Shown here: in pieces, positions 34,913 through 49,600 of the stretch
How the letters are laid out: the number at the start of each line of letters is the position of its first letter
Numbering within the stretch: position 1 is the stretch's first letter
Program-made: the position numbers and the translations under genes
Notes under the pieces: model-generated
The model's input: the letters and a program-made list of their open reading frames with translations, nothing else
Databases searched by the model: none
What the model was told of the DNA's origin: nothing
DNA from: Plectrocnemia conspersa
Taxonomy: Eukaryota; Arthropoda; Insecta; Trichoptera; Polycentropodidae
Assembly (NCBI GenBank): GCA_009617715.1
Contig: VTFK01000218.1
Location: 372,001 to 436,000 of the forward strand
Direction of reading: 5' to 3'
Length of the DNA: 64,000 nucleotides

Positions 34913-37900
34913 CAATTCAAATATACTAGTATGACTTAAGGTGTTATCACTGCATAAATTTTAAAGCATTTTTTATATAATTTACAACATAGTTAAATAT
35001 TTAATAAATGTGCAGATAATAAAGAGTATAATATAATTCATCACTGTGGAGTTTAAGAATACAATTAATTGTTATACTTCATTTATTGTATAGTATTAAA
35101 CATAATTTATTTAGTTTACTGTCATCACAATTTGTGATAACTCACTCAAATAGTATATTATTCGCCAACATTACAGACACAATCTCATAACGCACGAGTT
35201 CCCGAATAAACTCTCATACAAGCTTATCGTACTACCCATTGTTCGTAAATAAGAAAAATAATCCCATCATAACAATTCATAAATACGAATGATTATGAAT
35301 AATTTACTTACATTATGTATTTTAACGCAACCACACAGAAAATTACCATAATATCGAACGCATTGCGGGGAAAATTCTTGTGTGGTAAAAAAGTATTCGT
35401 GCCGATACCGAGAGAGTGGGTCCATTTCTCGAAAAGGCAGACTCTGCTTCACGTAGGAGTCCTTTTGATATCGTGACGTCATTATGATGATCGATAGTTC
35501 GCGAGAAGCGTGACCTTTCGCAATTAGGTCCATTTTCTTATTGTCACACCCTTCGTGCATTTTGAACGAGTGCCAACCGGTGACCTTTGGAGACCTTCGA
35601 ACGTTATTTTACGAGGGTCAACGATCGTGTTTTTAATATTATACCTACGTAATGATTCAGGCTCAGTTCAGAAATTCTGTAATTAATTTTTATATATATA
35701 CAAATCGAGTAAAATAGTTATTTTTATGTAAATATTTGTAGCTTTAAAATGTATATACTTCAACATAAATTCAGAAATTAGCTATGCTAGGATTATATCA
35801 ATATACTTCCAAAATAGGATATATGTCGACTCCTTTTTTCGTTCGACTTCATCAAAAATGCGTTTTAGAAAGCGGTCTTTTTGACAAATGTTAATTTTTT
35901 TCCAAGCCTTCCCCCATACGCTTTAACCTACATTCGCATCAGCCCACCCCGCCATTAGCGAGGGTAACCCTCAACCCATAACCGACCCCACCACCGCCGC
36001 CCCTTACGGTCGCTCGTCGTGCCCTACACTCGCACAAAGAAATATGGAAATTTTCATCACGGAAAATGTAGAACTGGCTGACTTATTCATGCCGCGCCAG
36101 TGTCGGCACCCTTCATACACAATGTATGCCGGAGAGCTGTTTTTCGATCCTTTGTGCGACGACAAATTCGCCGGTTGCTGACCTTCTGAAATGTGTATCA
36201 AATGGCGTTAACCAAATGCATTCCAAGAATTCGAAGGTATCTCCCTGTATCCTTGTATCTTTAAATGATCATTACAAATAACAATTTTATTACCTATTAT
36301 CGCCTACAATGTTATGTCTCTATGATTCTATCTTTATTATTACGCAATTATTATTGATATTAAAGTATATAAAGAACATATCCAATAGTGTGTCATTTTT
36401 ATATCATAATAACATTTATCAAACAAAGTACAAAGTCATTTCAGAATATGTCCCTAAAGGCCGATAAAATACGGAATAGTCTTGAACTGTGTTTTTTTCG
36501 ATAGATCGAAAATCGACTTACATAAAAGATAAACTCAATAGTCCAACGGTTACTGTAATTTAGAGTTTCTTAAATTTGCATTTTTTAAACTGGTTTTCGA
36601 TTTGCGCACTATGTGGTTTAAAGTTTGTATATATTTATATGATTCTTTAGTAGCAATGATAATCTAATGATATTTTGACCGATTTGGAGCTTTCACTAAC
36701 TATTTTGTAGCTTAATTGCAAATCAAGTTGCTTGTGTCTGCTCTGGTGTTGGATTCTAAATTTATAAATAAACACAACCCTAAATAAATAGCTACAAAAA
36801 ATAACAAAATCAATTTATTTATTTCTAAAGATAATACACGTTTTATTAACAAAATTGACATGATAATGGACCATCACAAATAGCTTATTGCAGTCTCACA
36901 ATTAAAATAAAATCGAGCTAAGTCTTGTTGGCTTATTCGCTAAGTTTATATTTAATAAAATAAATGTCACTATTTTTTCAAACTGATTTTAGACTGGTGT
37001 CTAAATACCTACTAAGTTGGTGTAGATTATGTTTACTATGTTGTAATATATTAGCTCAGTGTCTGTCATGTTACAACGTAAGATTTACAATAAATAAACA
37101 TAGATATAATTACCAATGACTTGCTACTTGCATCTACATATATTTATCTAAAGCTTCGATTCACAAAAAATCAAAGAAACGCGGTTGGTCTTAAATGCAC
37201 TGAAATATTATGTATGTGATTAAGTGACTAATTAAAGACGAGAATGTGTGTGTTTATAAAATACAGTGTACAAAAGTAACAGTGTCACCTCAGCACAAAC
37301 AAATCCTTTGTTCTACTGCTAAAATTATATCACTAATAGGATGTAATTGGTCGTGATTAGGCATTCTGGTTTCATGATGTTTTTCATCTCGAAAAATGGG
37401 AATTCTTGAGAAATTATGATAAAAAATATATATAAATTTTGATAAAAATATATAGTATGTGATTATTATGTGATTCAGTATATTATTTTGCATATCTCAA
37501 TATTATTGATGAACAGAGAACTAAATGATCGTTGAAGAGAACAATCTTTAAGGCTTTGTAACCCTAAGGGGTGTGACTTCGCAGCCAGTAAAACGCAGGT
37601 GGAATCTAGTTAAAGTTTTATTAGATTATATTTACATATGTTGCGACAATCCATTTTGGCGACATGTTTTTCCGAGCGGTGGTGGAGAAACTGTCGCATG
37701 GATGATTTTAAACACGTCATGCCGAATCGAGTTCTTACCGAATATATTTTTTATAAATTAACTTAATGTAACTCAATATGAATGCTATTTCCGATTTCAT
37801 ATTATAGCTAAGAATTAAAAGTTTTTAAAAATATTCACGGAAACTACTTATTATAAACTAGTTAACTGTTAATTTAAAAATCATATAAACTACAACTGTT

Positions 37901-39242
37901 TAAATGATTTTTTAAACTAGTTAATTTTCATTTAAAATTGTATAAATAATCCGCGCGTAGTAATTCACGCGTTCGATATGATGAAAGGCCGTAGTTAACC
38001 CTCTAATTGCATTCGTAATGGTTGCGCTCTCATTAATACTGTAAATTAATCACTTCAGGGTTCATTTACACCATCTACGCAGTGTGGTAATGTTACCCTG
38101 CCGGAGCCGTGAACAATTTTAGCGGTTGTTCTATGTATATGTGTATGCGTCCTCTTTCTCTCCCTCTCACACACACGTGCCCACATAAATTATCAAAGAA
38201 ATACTATGAGCAATTACAAAGAAAATTACATATATAACCTACCGCTAATTGACCTTTGAATTAAGTGCTCGCTTTGAAGCGAAAAACGCGGAATGTTCTA
38301 AACAAGTTTCTTGTAATTATAGCCGTTGAATGTGGAATTATTAAATGCTTTTTAATTTTTACGCAAAAATGTGTTACGCGAGTGTTGGTGGGCTTGGGTG
38401 TTGTTTGCTTAAAACACATCAAATTTGAATTTAGATTGGAAAATAACGAAGTTATGAATGGAGGAGTAATTAAACGCGATAACTATTTAATCCGCGAAAG
38501 CTGTATGAAATTATTTTGTGATTCTACGTAGTTGAAAGTTGTTTAACAATTTAAATTTTTATTTCAAATTATTTTTGGCCACCTCTATATAAGTCGTAAA
38601 AGCATTTACTTAAACTATGATACAAGTTCTTATAGTAATTAAATCCAATATAATAAATCAATTGTTGCATGGTTTAAAATTTACGGCCATAGATTCAAGA
38701 TTTATTATAAAACCATTGAAATTTTTTTGTTTAAAAAACCATTGAATTTAAACCACTAGTGTAGCTAACATTTAAAGGATATTTTAAGACAAATTTGAGC
38801 AACGTAATAATAACGAGCTAAAACCATATTCACAATCACAATCAAATAAACGTTTGTTTTGTATCATATATTAATAATGGTAAAATATACGAAAGCTAAA
38901 TATTATTTAAAAGTTTTGAAGGTTTGAAGCAATACTTTGATTTTAGAACATATACCTAAATTCTTAATAATATTAAAATATATTTACGCTTTTTACTTTT
39001 TATTTGAACTTTCAGTTTATTGCAAAGATTTAACTACAAAAAAATATGTAAAAGCCATTCGTATTATTTTATGATAATGTGTTTTTTTTGCGTATTACTA
39101 AACCGGCGCAACAATAGTTATTCAACCTCTATATTTATCCATTAACTTAAGGAAATCTCATTTAAGGTTAGTGAACTAAAAGAATCAATATAAGCCAGTA
39201 TGAAGTGGCACTTTATGTCGATTTCTTGGTTTTGATATCATA

Positions 39243-39643
39243 CAGTGACGTAGCTAGGTGTTGTGCTACCCGGTGCGATCCTTAACCGTGCCCTCCCCAT
39301 ACAATTATCTAATACAAAGTCTGACTCTCCTGAAAATCGGTAGCTTTATGCATGTCTTTATATTTTAAGCTATTCTAAGAAATTGGCCAAATTTTCGGGC
39401 CGGCCAAAAATATTTTGATTCATAGGGGTGGCATTTTATGGCTGACTGTGGCATAAAATCAGCTTTGTTAAACTGTTGTCTATTGTTTTTACATAATTAG
39501 CCGAGCTTTTAGCTATTCGTAAATATATATTTTTTATTGCATTCAGTTTAAGAATCACATTACACAAACGGTCCTTCCATCGCGTAAATGCCGCCCTCAA
39601 GCAAGTGCCACCCAGGCGGTCTGTCTCTCCCCCTGCCAATCTG
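39243..39643. mobile_element. hAT-type non-autonomous element, 401 bp
   Basis: Flanked by the 8-bp duplication atatcata (39235-39242, 39644-39651). The left end, cagtgacgtagctagg, is characteristic of hAT-type repeats. The right end finishes ccaatctg, so the outermost bases are cag...ctg, but the inner terminal repeats are poorly matched. Internal tracts (gggcggcat on the reverse strand near the right end, gtgccctcccc near the left) show weak mirror similarity. No transposase. Confidence 0.7.
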
Positions 39644-42600
39644 ATATCATAGCCACTTATCTATCTACATTGTTAAGGCACGTTTATGAAAGTTCGTTTA
39701 TAAATTATTCATTGATGAAATCAAATCTAATCGCTTTTCTTGTACTTATTTCGTTTTGCATTAAAGTGTTCTACAGTTTTTATTTACTATATATTCTTTA
39801 CAAAGCAAAGTTGATCAAAGTACTGGTCTTAATATTTTATAGTTATTTAAAAAACATGTTAATATATGATTATATTGTTTGATAACTTGAATTGATTTAG
39901 TGTGCTGATTCAAAACATTTTTCTAGCTTTTATTTTGCTAGAAATTAGCTCGATGCAGTAGTTATTTTCTATGGTACATATGGTAGTTTCAGGGATATTT
40001 TTGCGTACTGTATTTTTATTATTCTAACCAGAGTTTTAATTTCATCAACAAACTTTTCTTGCAAAAGTCTCGGTCGTGGTAATTTACTTATGAGCATGAT
40101 TATGAATGTTTTTTAATTTTTATAACACATATGAAAAGATTAATGAAAGGTGTCAAAAAATAAAGTAGACGCAATTTTTTAATGACGATGGATTTACGGG
40201 AATTTCAACTAGCTAAAAAATTGCTTAGAGGTCATTTCAATTACTATTTCAATTAAACGAAAAGATAAGCCAATATCTTGAAAGTAAGGGCATACAATAA
40301 AGAGAGATATGAGAAATAAATAATTGCATTAACAATTTTAAAATATTTTACTGACCATTATTAGCACATTCGTTCGTTAACCACTCGTAGCACCCCATAA
40401 GTTTCGGAAAACTACCTTTTGTGGGGAAAGGATGCGCGATATACAACGTGTTCTACTCTAAGCAAAAAAACTATTATTCTTCTACCTCTTTGTTACCGAT
40501 TTGAAGAGTGGCTTTTTGGACTGTTTTACTTTTAAGGCAACATTTTGTGCGTGTGTGTCCAAGAAGATATGCATTTGGCCAGCAAATATCTCCATCTGCA
40601 ATTCGCCAGAGCTATCTCGATCTAACAATATTCGGAATTTGAACTCGAAAATTTATTTATTAAATCGAAAGTTTAATGATGACTATTAAAAAAAATATAT
40701 CAATTATAAAATAAAATATTTTGCAATATATTCTGAACTTTTTATCTTGACTTTTCGAATATCATCAGATTTTCAATAATATATTGTTGATTGACTGCAT
40801 TGATAGTTCTTAACCTATATGGTTCTTAATTACTATAGATTTTGGAATATAAAAAACGTTCTAAGCCTTTGTTGACTTTTTAAAAAAATAAAGTGTATTA
40901 GAGTAAATCATAAGTTGTATTACTTTTTATCAGAGCTATTTTAAAATTAGATTGCCACATTGCATATTATTAAACTGTATACGTTTATAGCTTAGAAGTA
41001 ATTGGTTTCGATTATAAAAATCTTTTAAAAGGCTCCGTCACGATCGCCAAAGCATAAAAGTGACATTTTGCAACTCATCGAACTAACGATTCTTTTTATC
41101 CTCAGCCGTTATTACTAATGCGACTAAAATGCATTCAGAACAGGCGACTATAAATCGCCTCAATAAATCGCTAGCGATACTTTTCGTCGCTGCGGCTCCG
41201 TCGAAGCCTACCCGAGAGCTTCCGCTTGTCTTTTCGTGGATTATCCGCCGGGAAGGCGTATAAATAACATATTCTCCTCATAAAATATACTGCTTTCAGA
41301 ACGTATTTTATTATTTTTTTCGTCGCGTGTCGGCCTCGTGTTTATGACACACAGCCATGGTAATTTATATACACATCACACATACAATGCATACACATTT
41401 GTGTGTGTGCGAGGGAGGGCTTTTCGGTATTAAGCAAACATGAGATCGAGCTTTAGCCAAACAGACGTGTTTTAAATTCCATCGCGAGTTATTATATCTT
41501 GCAAGGAGTTTTTCATGCATTATTTATGGTTTTTGGATATAAAAAGTTATAATGAGAGTTTGTTTATTATGAAAAAAAAAGTAACACATAAATACGAACC
41601 GTAGGAGTAGTCGCGTGTTAAACAAATAACAGTTATATATTTTTATTGGCCAGACAAAAAAAGTTCATTCGTTTCTGTTCCGTTTATATTTGCACAACTG
41701 AAAAAAATATCAGCACGTTTTCTAAAAGTTTCAATAAAAATTGCCATTAAAGCTGAATTAACGTCGTCGACTCTGACTGGCAATGTTACAATCGGCCATT
41801 AAGAATAAACTCCAAATGTCTAGAATGCGAAAATTCGCTATTTGAGCTGAGTACTGTTTTTTTTTCAATAAAATTTATGGATATTGTATTTAAATAATCA
41901 ATGGTTTTAATTGAACATATTTTATATACTATTTTATATGATAATTTTATTTTACGGTTAAAATGTTTTATGTTTATTATTTTGATATATATTTTTATAA
42001 CCCATGTATAAAGTCTCAAATAATACGATTGATAAATTTTGAGAAAAGCCAAGGAAGTAATGCTGAATACTGAAATATTTGAACGTGCTTATGAGACATT
42101 TCGTATTTTAACGTATCTTTAAGTAGCAATAAAAGATTGATAAAACATTCGACGCAATGCTTACAGTATTATTGAATATTTACTCGTGGCAGTGTTTCTT
42201 CTCAAAAAATATTTCTTAAAAATTTTTGGAGATAAATTCCAAATCGAGAATTCTAGAAAAAAAGAAGCCACTTATATATTCTTTACCTGAGGAGGCAGAC
42301 GAAATTTCAGGTCATAATATATTCGTGAATTTAATAATTACTAATGTGTTTTAAATATTAAATTTACTTTTAATTATTTTACTGGAAATACTTGGAAGTT
42401 GATATAATTTAGTTTTAGTAATTTTAATTCTTCAAAGTTATCTGTGTAATTATATATTATTCTGTATTTTGCGAATCTAAAGGTTAAACGAATAAATATA
42501 ACCTTAATATTTTATTTTAAATAAATTAATAAACATTTCATTAATTAAAGTTATTCATTTTAATAATTATGTTTATTGAAATATTACTAACACGTATTCT

Positions 42601-43967
42601 ATCTATAGCTCGATTTTGATACATAGAATAGTATTATCGTAAATATTTTGATAAGAAAAGGGCTCATAATTCAACATTATATTAGTGGTTAAAGGTCTGG
42701 GATTTCACAGATGGTTTTAATTTTTAATTAGTATGCTTAAGTTATTGTGAAATTTACCTAACTTATTTAAATATAATCAATGTAATTAATTAATGCTGTA
42801 ATAAGCACTTATGAAACCAACCATCAAGGGTGCACCTGACAAAGTAATGAAAAATAGAATATATATACAAACCCTGGTTATTAAGAAACGTTGTTGTTTC
42901 AGTAACCCACTATTTTTATATAATACAATTTTAATGCCATATATACCCCCCGGTATATATGGTATGTAAAATACGTTTTTTCGTAAATTTTTATATTTTA
43001 TTTTGCAAATATCTTTACATAATATAATAACTACGAAATCGATGACGCATTTCATTTTCATACTTCGCTTTCGTCGGCATGATTTAACGTTTGGGAATTT
43101 CACGGCGTTTTACATTCGCACAATGGCCGTAGGTACTTTTCCCACGCCCTTTTTTTCTTCGAGGTGCCGACGGGCCGAAACAAACGCTTATAAAATATCA
43201 TCGATGTCATTTTTCTTTGAAATTCACTTTCTTTATTGTATTACGCCGGTTTTTTCTCCATTTTGCGTCTTCCACCCTCATTTGTATCACCTTTTTCGTG
43301 CCCGCCGTCTTTTTCCATCGCGGAGCTTTTCTTTTATGATCGAGCACCAAAGTAAATTACATACATACTACGTATATCGTATTGTATTACACTTTTAGTG
43401 TTTTCTTTTGCTGTGACCCGTTTAATGCTCGGCGGGTGCATTTCGTCCTGTTTTACAACCCGGGGTCGACCTCGTCGGGATTACAACGCTCCAGAATTTA
43501 TGTCCTCGGCGACAGATCCGCTCCAGGTAAACAAACCGGTTCCTTGTCGGGTCGCAGGAACCGGATGAATTATGCCTTGTTGAATCAACACATAAACCCG
43601 TCGAGAAATCTACGGAACTGTGTGCTCAGTCTTTATTTAATTATTGAAAGGATATTGGCAGTGTATGTTCCATAATATTTTGTTAAATAAAAATTCGATT
43701 CATATATTATAATATATTAACTATGCTTATTAATCGCAAAGTAGAATTTATGTAATTTTTTGTAGTGTGACATAGCTTATGAAGATAAATGGACACTGTA
43801 TGATAATCAACGACGGTCAACTTAATGGTTTGGTAAAAATAACATAAATACGTGCCATACACAGACGTTTTTTTTTTTCATGGAAAGCTATTTTTACGGA
43901 ATAATGTCATGTTGAGATTGTATTCGTTTCACAATAAATTGAATATATTATACATGCCATTGATAAA

Positions 43968-44490
43968 TCCGGACAAAAAATATTTTTGTTTTGACATTTT
44001 AAAAATCCAACGTTGTTTACGTTGGATTTTTAAAATGTCAAAATGGTTTTGATTGTTGAATTTTTAACTCTTAAGTTCAATGAAGTAATTAAATTGATTT
44101 AAATTGAAATAATTCATTAAATGAATTATTTTTTTAGTTTGTGAAAATTACGCATAAAACCTTTTTATCAATTTTTCAAAATAACCGTTGTTGGAATTTT
44201 GATTATTTTTGCCTATTATATAATAGTAAGTCTATAAAAACAGAAAAATAAATGTTTAATAAAGACTTTTTGGCGGCGGCCTTTATAAAAATGAATGACA
44301 AATTTCGGATATTATTTTTTTCGTTTTGATCACGAAATAAAATAATTAAAAATTCAACAATCCAAATGTTTTTTTTTTAATATATAATATTAAAAATATT
44401 TTTTTGTCTGGAATAATCTGTCTAAATTAATTAATGTCAAAACTCGTGTCCGGAAAAAATCAATGTCCGGAAAGATCGTGTCCGGAAAAA
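43968..44490. repeat. Foldback-like cluster of inverted repeats
   Basis: Three layers are visible. First, a perfect hairpin at 43989-44043 with 25-nt arms and a 5-nt loop. Second, an exact 17-bp inverted pair, gattgttgaatttttaa, at 44051-44067 and 44346-44362. Third, tgtccgga, present three times in direct orientation (44447, 44464, 44479) and once inverted (43968-43975). Together they bracket about 0.5 kb of AT-rich DNA without coding potential, immediately left of the hAT element at 44538. Confidence 0.8.
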
Positions 44491-44537
44491 TACCCGAACC
44501 GATTTCCTCGAGTCACGTCGACAAGTGTAGTGTAGAC

Positions 44538-46122
44538 CAGGGCTCTTTTTACATCCACGGCCCGGCGAAAATGGGAAAAATATTTCGCGGTCCGGCGTCA
44601 ACCCAAAATAAAAATCAATGTTAGATAGAATTTTATTTAAATGCTATAAAATTACAATTTTTTGTTAGTGCGACATCTACTGCTGCTTTTTTGCAAGCAA
44701 ATTTGATATACATGATTGCAGCGTTGTTTCTGAGAGACGAAGCGCTGAACTAACACCCAGTCGATTCCTCTGTTTGGTGACATTATTGATGAAAAAGTAT
44801 TTTCACACAAAGTTGAAAAAACTACTAAGAATTTGATAGCATTATAATTCAGAGCTAGATATTCTTTATCGAGAGATATCTAGAATTGTGATAATGAGTG
44901 TATTTTATGTTTGGACACCGGAGTGTCACCAGAAGATAATTCGATCAGCTTTTCTATTTCACGACTTCTATTTATCCATAGGTTTTCCTTATGTAGATCT
45001 TCACTTTCAGAAAAATTTGTGACCAGTGGTTTATTACTAGTTTTATTCTGAATATTGTTCTTGCCTCTACTAAAGAAGTTTAAAAGGTTTTGCTGATTGT
45101 CTTTTTTTAATCCATATTGTAGGGATTATAATTTTAACAAAGAAATCACTCATTTTTTTAAATTAGACAACACAATATTAAAAATAAAGCTTGTAAAAAC
45201 ACGAGCGCGATTAAATAAACGTCGTCGACAGGCGACTTTTCGCAATTCTAATGCCTGAACTACACTCTCTGGAAGTTGGCCAAGGTTGGCCAAGGACGGA
45301 TAATATAGTGGGTTACTTCGGTCGAGTTCGGTTCTGTCCGCTCTAAAGTCTCTCGGAAGTTGTCCGAGGTTACCGAGAACTGGAGCTAAAGTGGGGGTAA
45401 TTCAGTCGACTTGGCCAGCTTCGAGTGCTTCCGTACATTGTCGGCAAAGGGACCGAAATCGAAGCTGCTCTGTCGAGCGCGAGCGGTGAGATACTTCCCC
45501 TTTCGCTCTCTCGCGTGTTAAGTGACGAGAGTGAGAGAGATAATGATAAAGTGTTTCGCAAACTGAGATAGAACGAGTAACTCGGTTCAATTTCAGTATG
45601 CGCGTAGGCGTCCTATGGTTAACACGCACGTCGAACGCTGCATCGTGGTCACGTGGTCAATTTATAATACCACATGCTTATCGGGGACTTCAACAGACTC
45701 TTACTGACATCTTTGAATATTTTAGGGCACCAAAAGGGACTAATTATATTTTTGATAGTATATTCTTCCAACAGATATCGTTATCATATTTTTTTCATAT
45801 AAAATTAAATAATTATAAAATAAGTAGTGGTAATTTATTTTGTTAAAAAAAATCGTTTCGAATATCCTTATGTACTTTCATAGATCGGTTTATATAAATG
45901 ACACACCATAACGAATTCTTATTTAGAATCAATGGCGACAAATTCTAGAATAGTCACAGATGTGGTGTTCGTATTCTGAAGTATCATTTTTATGCCTTAT
46001 GGCATTTTGCAAAAGCCGACAAAGATTTTGCGTAAATTGAATATTTACGAAGTTTGCACGGACCGGCAATAATTTCTTGCGGACCGGTGCCGGTACGCGG
46101 ACCACCAGGTTGAGGAACACTG
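44538..46122 (-). mobile_element. hAT element, 1.6 kb, degenerate, with nested insertion
   Basis: A perfect 8-bp duplication, gtgtagac, flanks it (44530-44537 and 46123-46130). The left end starts cagggctc and contains cggcccggcg and cggtccggcg. The right end reversed starts cagtgttcctcaacctggtg and is rich in ggaccggt motifs, the usual subterminal repeats of this superfamily. A worn minus-strand reading (about 45130-44880, NLLNFFSRGKNN and LHKENLWINRSREIEKL) may be a transposase N-terminus, but the catalytic core is missing. It carries the inverted-repeat element described at 45249. Confidence 0.88.
45249..45756 (+). mobile_element. 0.7-kb inverted-repeat element, copy 2 (nested in hAT)
   Basis: It starts with the intact left terminal repeat taatgcctgaactacactct, followed by a direct duplication of ttggccaagg, and then aligns with copy 1 at 28452-28940. 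The similarity stops at about 45756, so the right third, including the right terminal repeat, is missing here. The tract has short open frames on both strands, all without recognised domains. It sits inside the hAT element and is therefore younger than it. Confidence 0.78.
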
Positions 46123-46590
46123 GTGTAGACTAGGGAAAGCATTTATTCAAGCTTCTTATATGTTAATAAGAACAGCTATCAGCTTTTGGACGCATTTTTG
46201 TGTATAATTTATTTAATTGTTTAAGTAAATAAGAACTTAACGCAGGGATTGCTGGATTTTTTGGCTCGAAAAATACAACGTTTATTAAAAAAATGGTATT
46301 TTAAAGCTTTATCGCGTTTGGTAAAAATATTAATGTGAAGATGATTGATTATTTTAATGAATAGAACATTTTTATGAAATTTTTTTTTGATTCGTAATAT
46401 AATATATAGAACGACATTTTTTTAATTACTGATAAAAATTCAAAGTTTACGTTAAAAAAATCAAATTCATACTAGCGATGTATACAAATATACCTCGTGT
46501 AATAAAAAAAATTTATGTAGAGTAAAATGAGAGTGTATTATTGCATATTTGTAAGGAAAATAATGATAAATAACGTTAAAAATATGGTGT

Positions 46591-46694
46591 CATCTTTCAT
46601 TTGCGCTACTCTCTACACATATTCATATGTACGTATGTATAAACATAACATACATCTTCCATTTGCGCCACCCCATATACATGTATGTATAAAC
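46591..46694 (+). repeat. Imperfect tandem duplication, about 62-bp period
   Basis: catctttcatttgcgctact (46591) and catcttccatttgcgccacc (46653) each continue into a tatgtataaac end. The second unit is about 12 bases shorter. Confidence 0.8.
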
Positions 46695-49600
46695 CCAAAG
46701 CTAGGTGAAAAATATATAAGAGTCAAAATTCAGGATAATGTTTGAGTAAGGATTAATGTCTTATGCTCGAAAGTCACATGTCAAAACAATTTACCAAAAG
46801 GTTAAAGAGTATTTTCAAGTTTAGATTCCGATACATCAAGTACATGCCATGTTGTAAAAAAAATCATATTATTTTTGAACATCCGCTGAAGTTTAATAAT
46901 TTATTTTTCATTAGTTTATGTTTTTGGCAAGATGTATTTAATTTATACAATTAATATAAAAATATTTTTGAGGCAAATTTTTTATCTAGATCCGATTTAG
47001 AAAATGTTGACTCTGCTGATACGCCCATCGCAAGATCGCCTCTAGGCTCCGTCGGAAAATATTCCTATTATTACACACTTTATACCACGCCGCCGATTTT
47101 ATTACGACTACGAAATCGAAAGTCGGGAATACGACGAGCGGACACATCCATATCGGTAACCGCATCCGGGAATATTTATTATCGCCATAACTTTTTACCG
47201 CACTAGCGGCGGTGGTGCGATGGATACAGTGGTCGAAAAGCGACGAGAGAGGCCTTCCGATTAGGTTAAGGGCGTCTGAGAGGAGATGCCTTATATACGG
47301 GACAAAATGATTTATCGGGAGGCTTTTAGACGCGGGCCGAAGCACTTCCGGTAATGGCGGTGAAAGCCTCTTCCTGCGCGCGACCTCCATGCGAACTCTT
47401 GGGTGCGATTATTAATTTACGGGTACGGTGGAATTTTAAAATGGCCCACCTACCGACCGAACGCGCGTGTCCCGGGTCAAAAACGCTAAAAGACGGAGGT
47501 CGGAAATTCGGAATTCGGCCCTGGTACAAGGGGAGGCTGATTAATAAGTGATTCAACCCTTTGCGGTCGGACGGTCGATATATTACGCTCTAACTGCACA
47601 TACTAGACGTCGCCGTATTAAATCGAATACAATGTAATCTTGAATTAATTTCAAGGGTCTGCTTTGGAGCGTTATTTATGTTGAACGCATGTATATTTTT
47701 TATTGTCTTTAAAATGGGGCGACAAGAGTATATCTAAAATTATCCGTGCTAAGTGTGATAGAGATCCTTTTCAATATGGGACATTAAACTTAAAAGCCAT
47801 TCTCATTCCATATAGTTAAAATTTGGAATCAACCTAAGTTTACATTATTTCTTATATTGAATTTTTTTAATACGATCCCGTTTAAAAAAAACAATATTGC
47901 GTATTATTGAAGTATTTAAATTTAAAATTTAACCGCAAAGTTTAGCTAACTTGCAAATAGTACATCTGTTGATTTTTTAAACGGGTACGATCAGTAATAA
48001 AAAATATTACCATAAACTTACTCATCTCTAGTAACAATCGACGTCAACATTTCATTTTTATTCCAGTGGCAGAAGTCCAAAACCTGATTTCACATATGTA
48101 CAACCACGTTGCTATTTTTGGACTAAAGTAACAAGTCTTATTTCGCACCGAATTTATTTATATAAGTTCGATGAATAATAATTGGTAGAACTATATTTTT
48201 AGATAAATTATGTCTTGCTGCTATTTCGTTAGTCTTTAAATGTTAATTAGACAAGCATTTTTATTTACAAAAGCGAATCAATCAAATTTTGATTAATAAT
48301 AAAGTAAATTTGTTTTTAGTGAATACCGGTTTTTTCTGTATGATATGAGTGTGTCCTAAATAAATTGAAAGGGAACGCGTGTATTTAACTAATAATAATC
48401 CTTTCATAGCTATAAATTCTAGCCCAAGTCTCCATGGTTCATGCCAGATTCGCATAAAATCATTTTTATTCGCATGTGCCTGTCTATACTATGCGAATGC
48501 GTATTACGGCTACGCGAGCGTCTTTGCTCTTTATTGACCCATATCCATCGGCGACGGATCGATTCGTAAAACTTTGACGTCGTAAAGTGTGCCTTGTTGA
48601 ATAAGGGATGTGGATTCGAATTCGGACGTATAATATTTTTTTGCTCTGGAAATGTGTGATTGCGTGTCTGGTAACGATCGGACTCTGGGACTACCGGAAA
48701 CCTTTACTAGTCCGATGCAAAATGGGTTGATACAATTTGAGAACCGCCTAACACTCTCAAGTATGTTCTATCTACATAAATACTTACATGTCTAGTACAA
48801 ATAGTTATTTTAAATACATGTCATGATATTGCATGATTTGTTTTGAGTCCTATTAGATACGTGGATGAAGTGCTGCTCATTGCAGATGAAAAACTTTTTT
48901 AACTTTAACCTCAATTTTTCAAATATAAATGGCTATCAATTGTTACAGCCACTTCAGCAATTATGTGTATTGTTTCAACAACTTGTATTTATCCCATTAA
49001 CTGGTTGCAACTCTGATCTAAGAAAAGCAGTAATGTTCTTAAAAATATTAAAAAACACAAATATTATTGTTTTGCTTGTGCAAAAATGGAAGGTGGAGAG
49101 AATTTTTTATTGAAAATATTGTAAATCAAAACCTCCACTGAGTCTTATTTTTAAAATTTATCAAATATATTACAATGAATAAAATAAAATATATTTCTTA
49201 TTTAGCCAAGAAATAAAACGATAATAATATCACAATTTATAGTTTTAGTTTTGGTTCATTTTTTTGCTACTCTATTTCTTTCATATACGAATACGTCATA
49301 TATAGTACAAAACTGTGACTTTACAATATTTAAAACACTTAAAAAATAGTATATTTAATGTCAGCAAGCAAATACTAAAATAAATTTGCAAATAAAATTC
49401 AGATTCAAAAAAGTTGTGCTTTCAGTATTTACGCTCACTCGTTAGCTGCGGTACCTCACAGTAGTGAGAGACCGACAGCTAGTAAAAATAAATTTTAGTT
49501 ACAATTATGAAAGTAAAAACGTTATTAATTTGGACGGTAAAAGAAAGAACAGGATGTAATTTATTGTCTTTGCAACATATGCTTATTGGCTTATTGTGTT

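Noticed and set aside
42190..42275. Possible small inverted-repeat element with cttctt-type ends
   Set aside because: The arms match only over a few bases in AT-rich sequence, and no target duplication is visible.
43003..43398. 131-codon open frame, + strand
   Set aside because: Low-complexity Phe/Arg/His-rich translation, no domain, and no matching splice sites.
46986..47390. 134-codon open frame, minus strand
   Set aside because: A GC-elevated non-coding block with no family resemblance. It is treated as a candidate conserved non-coding element.
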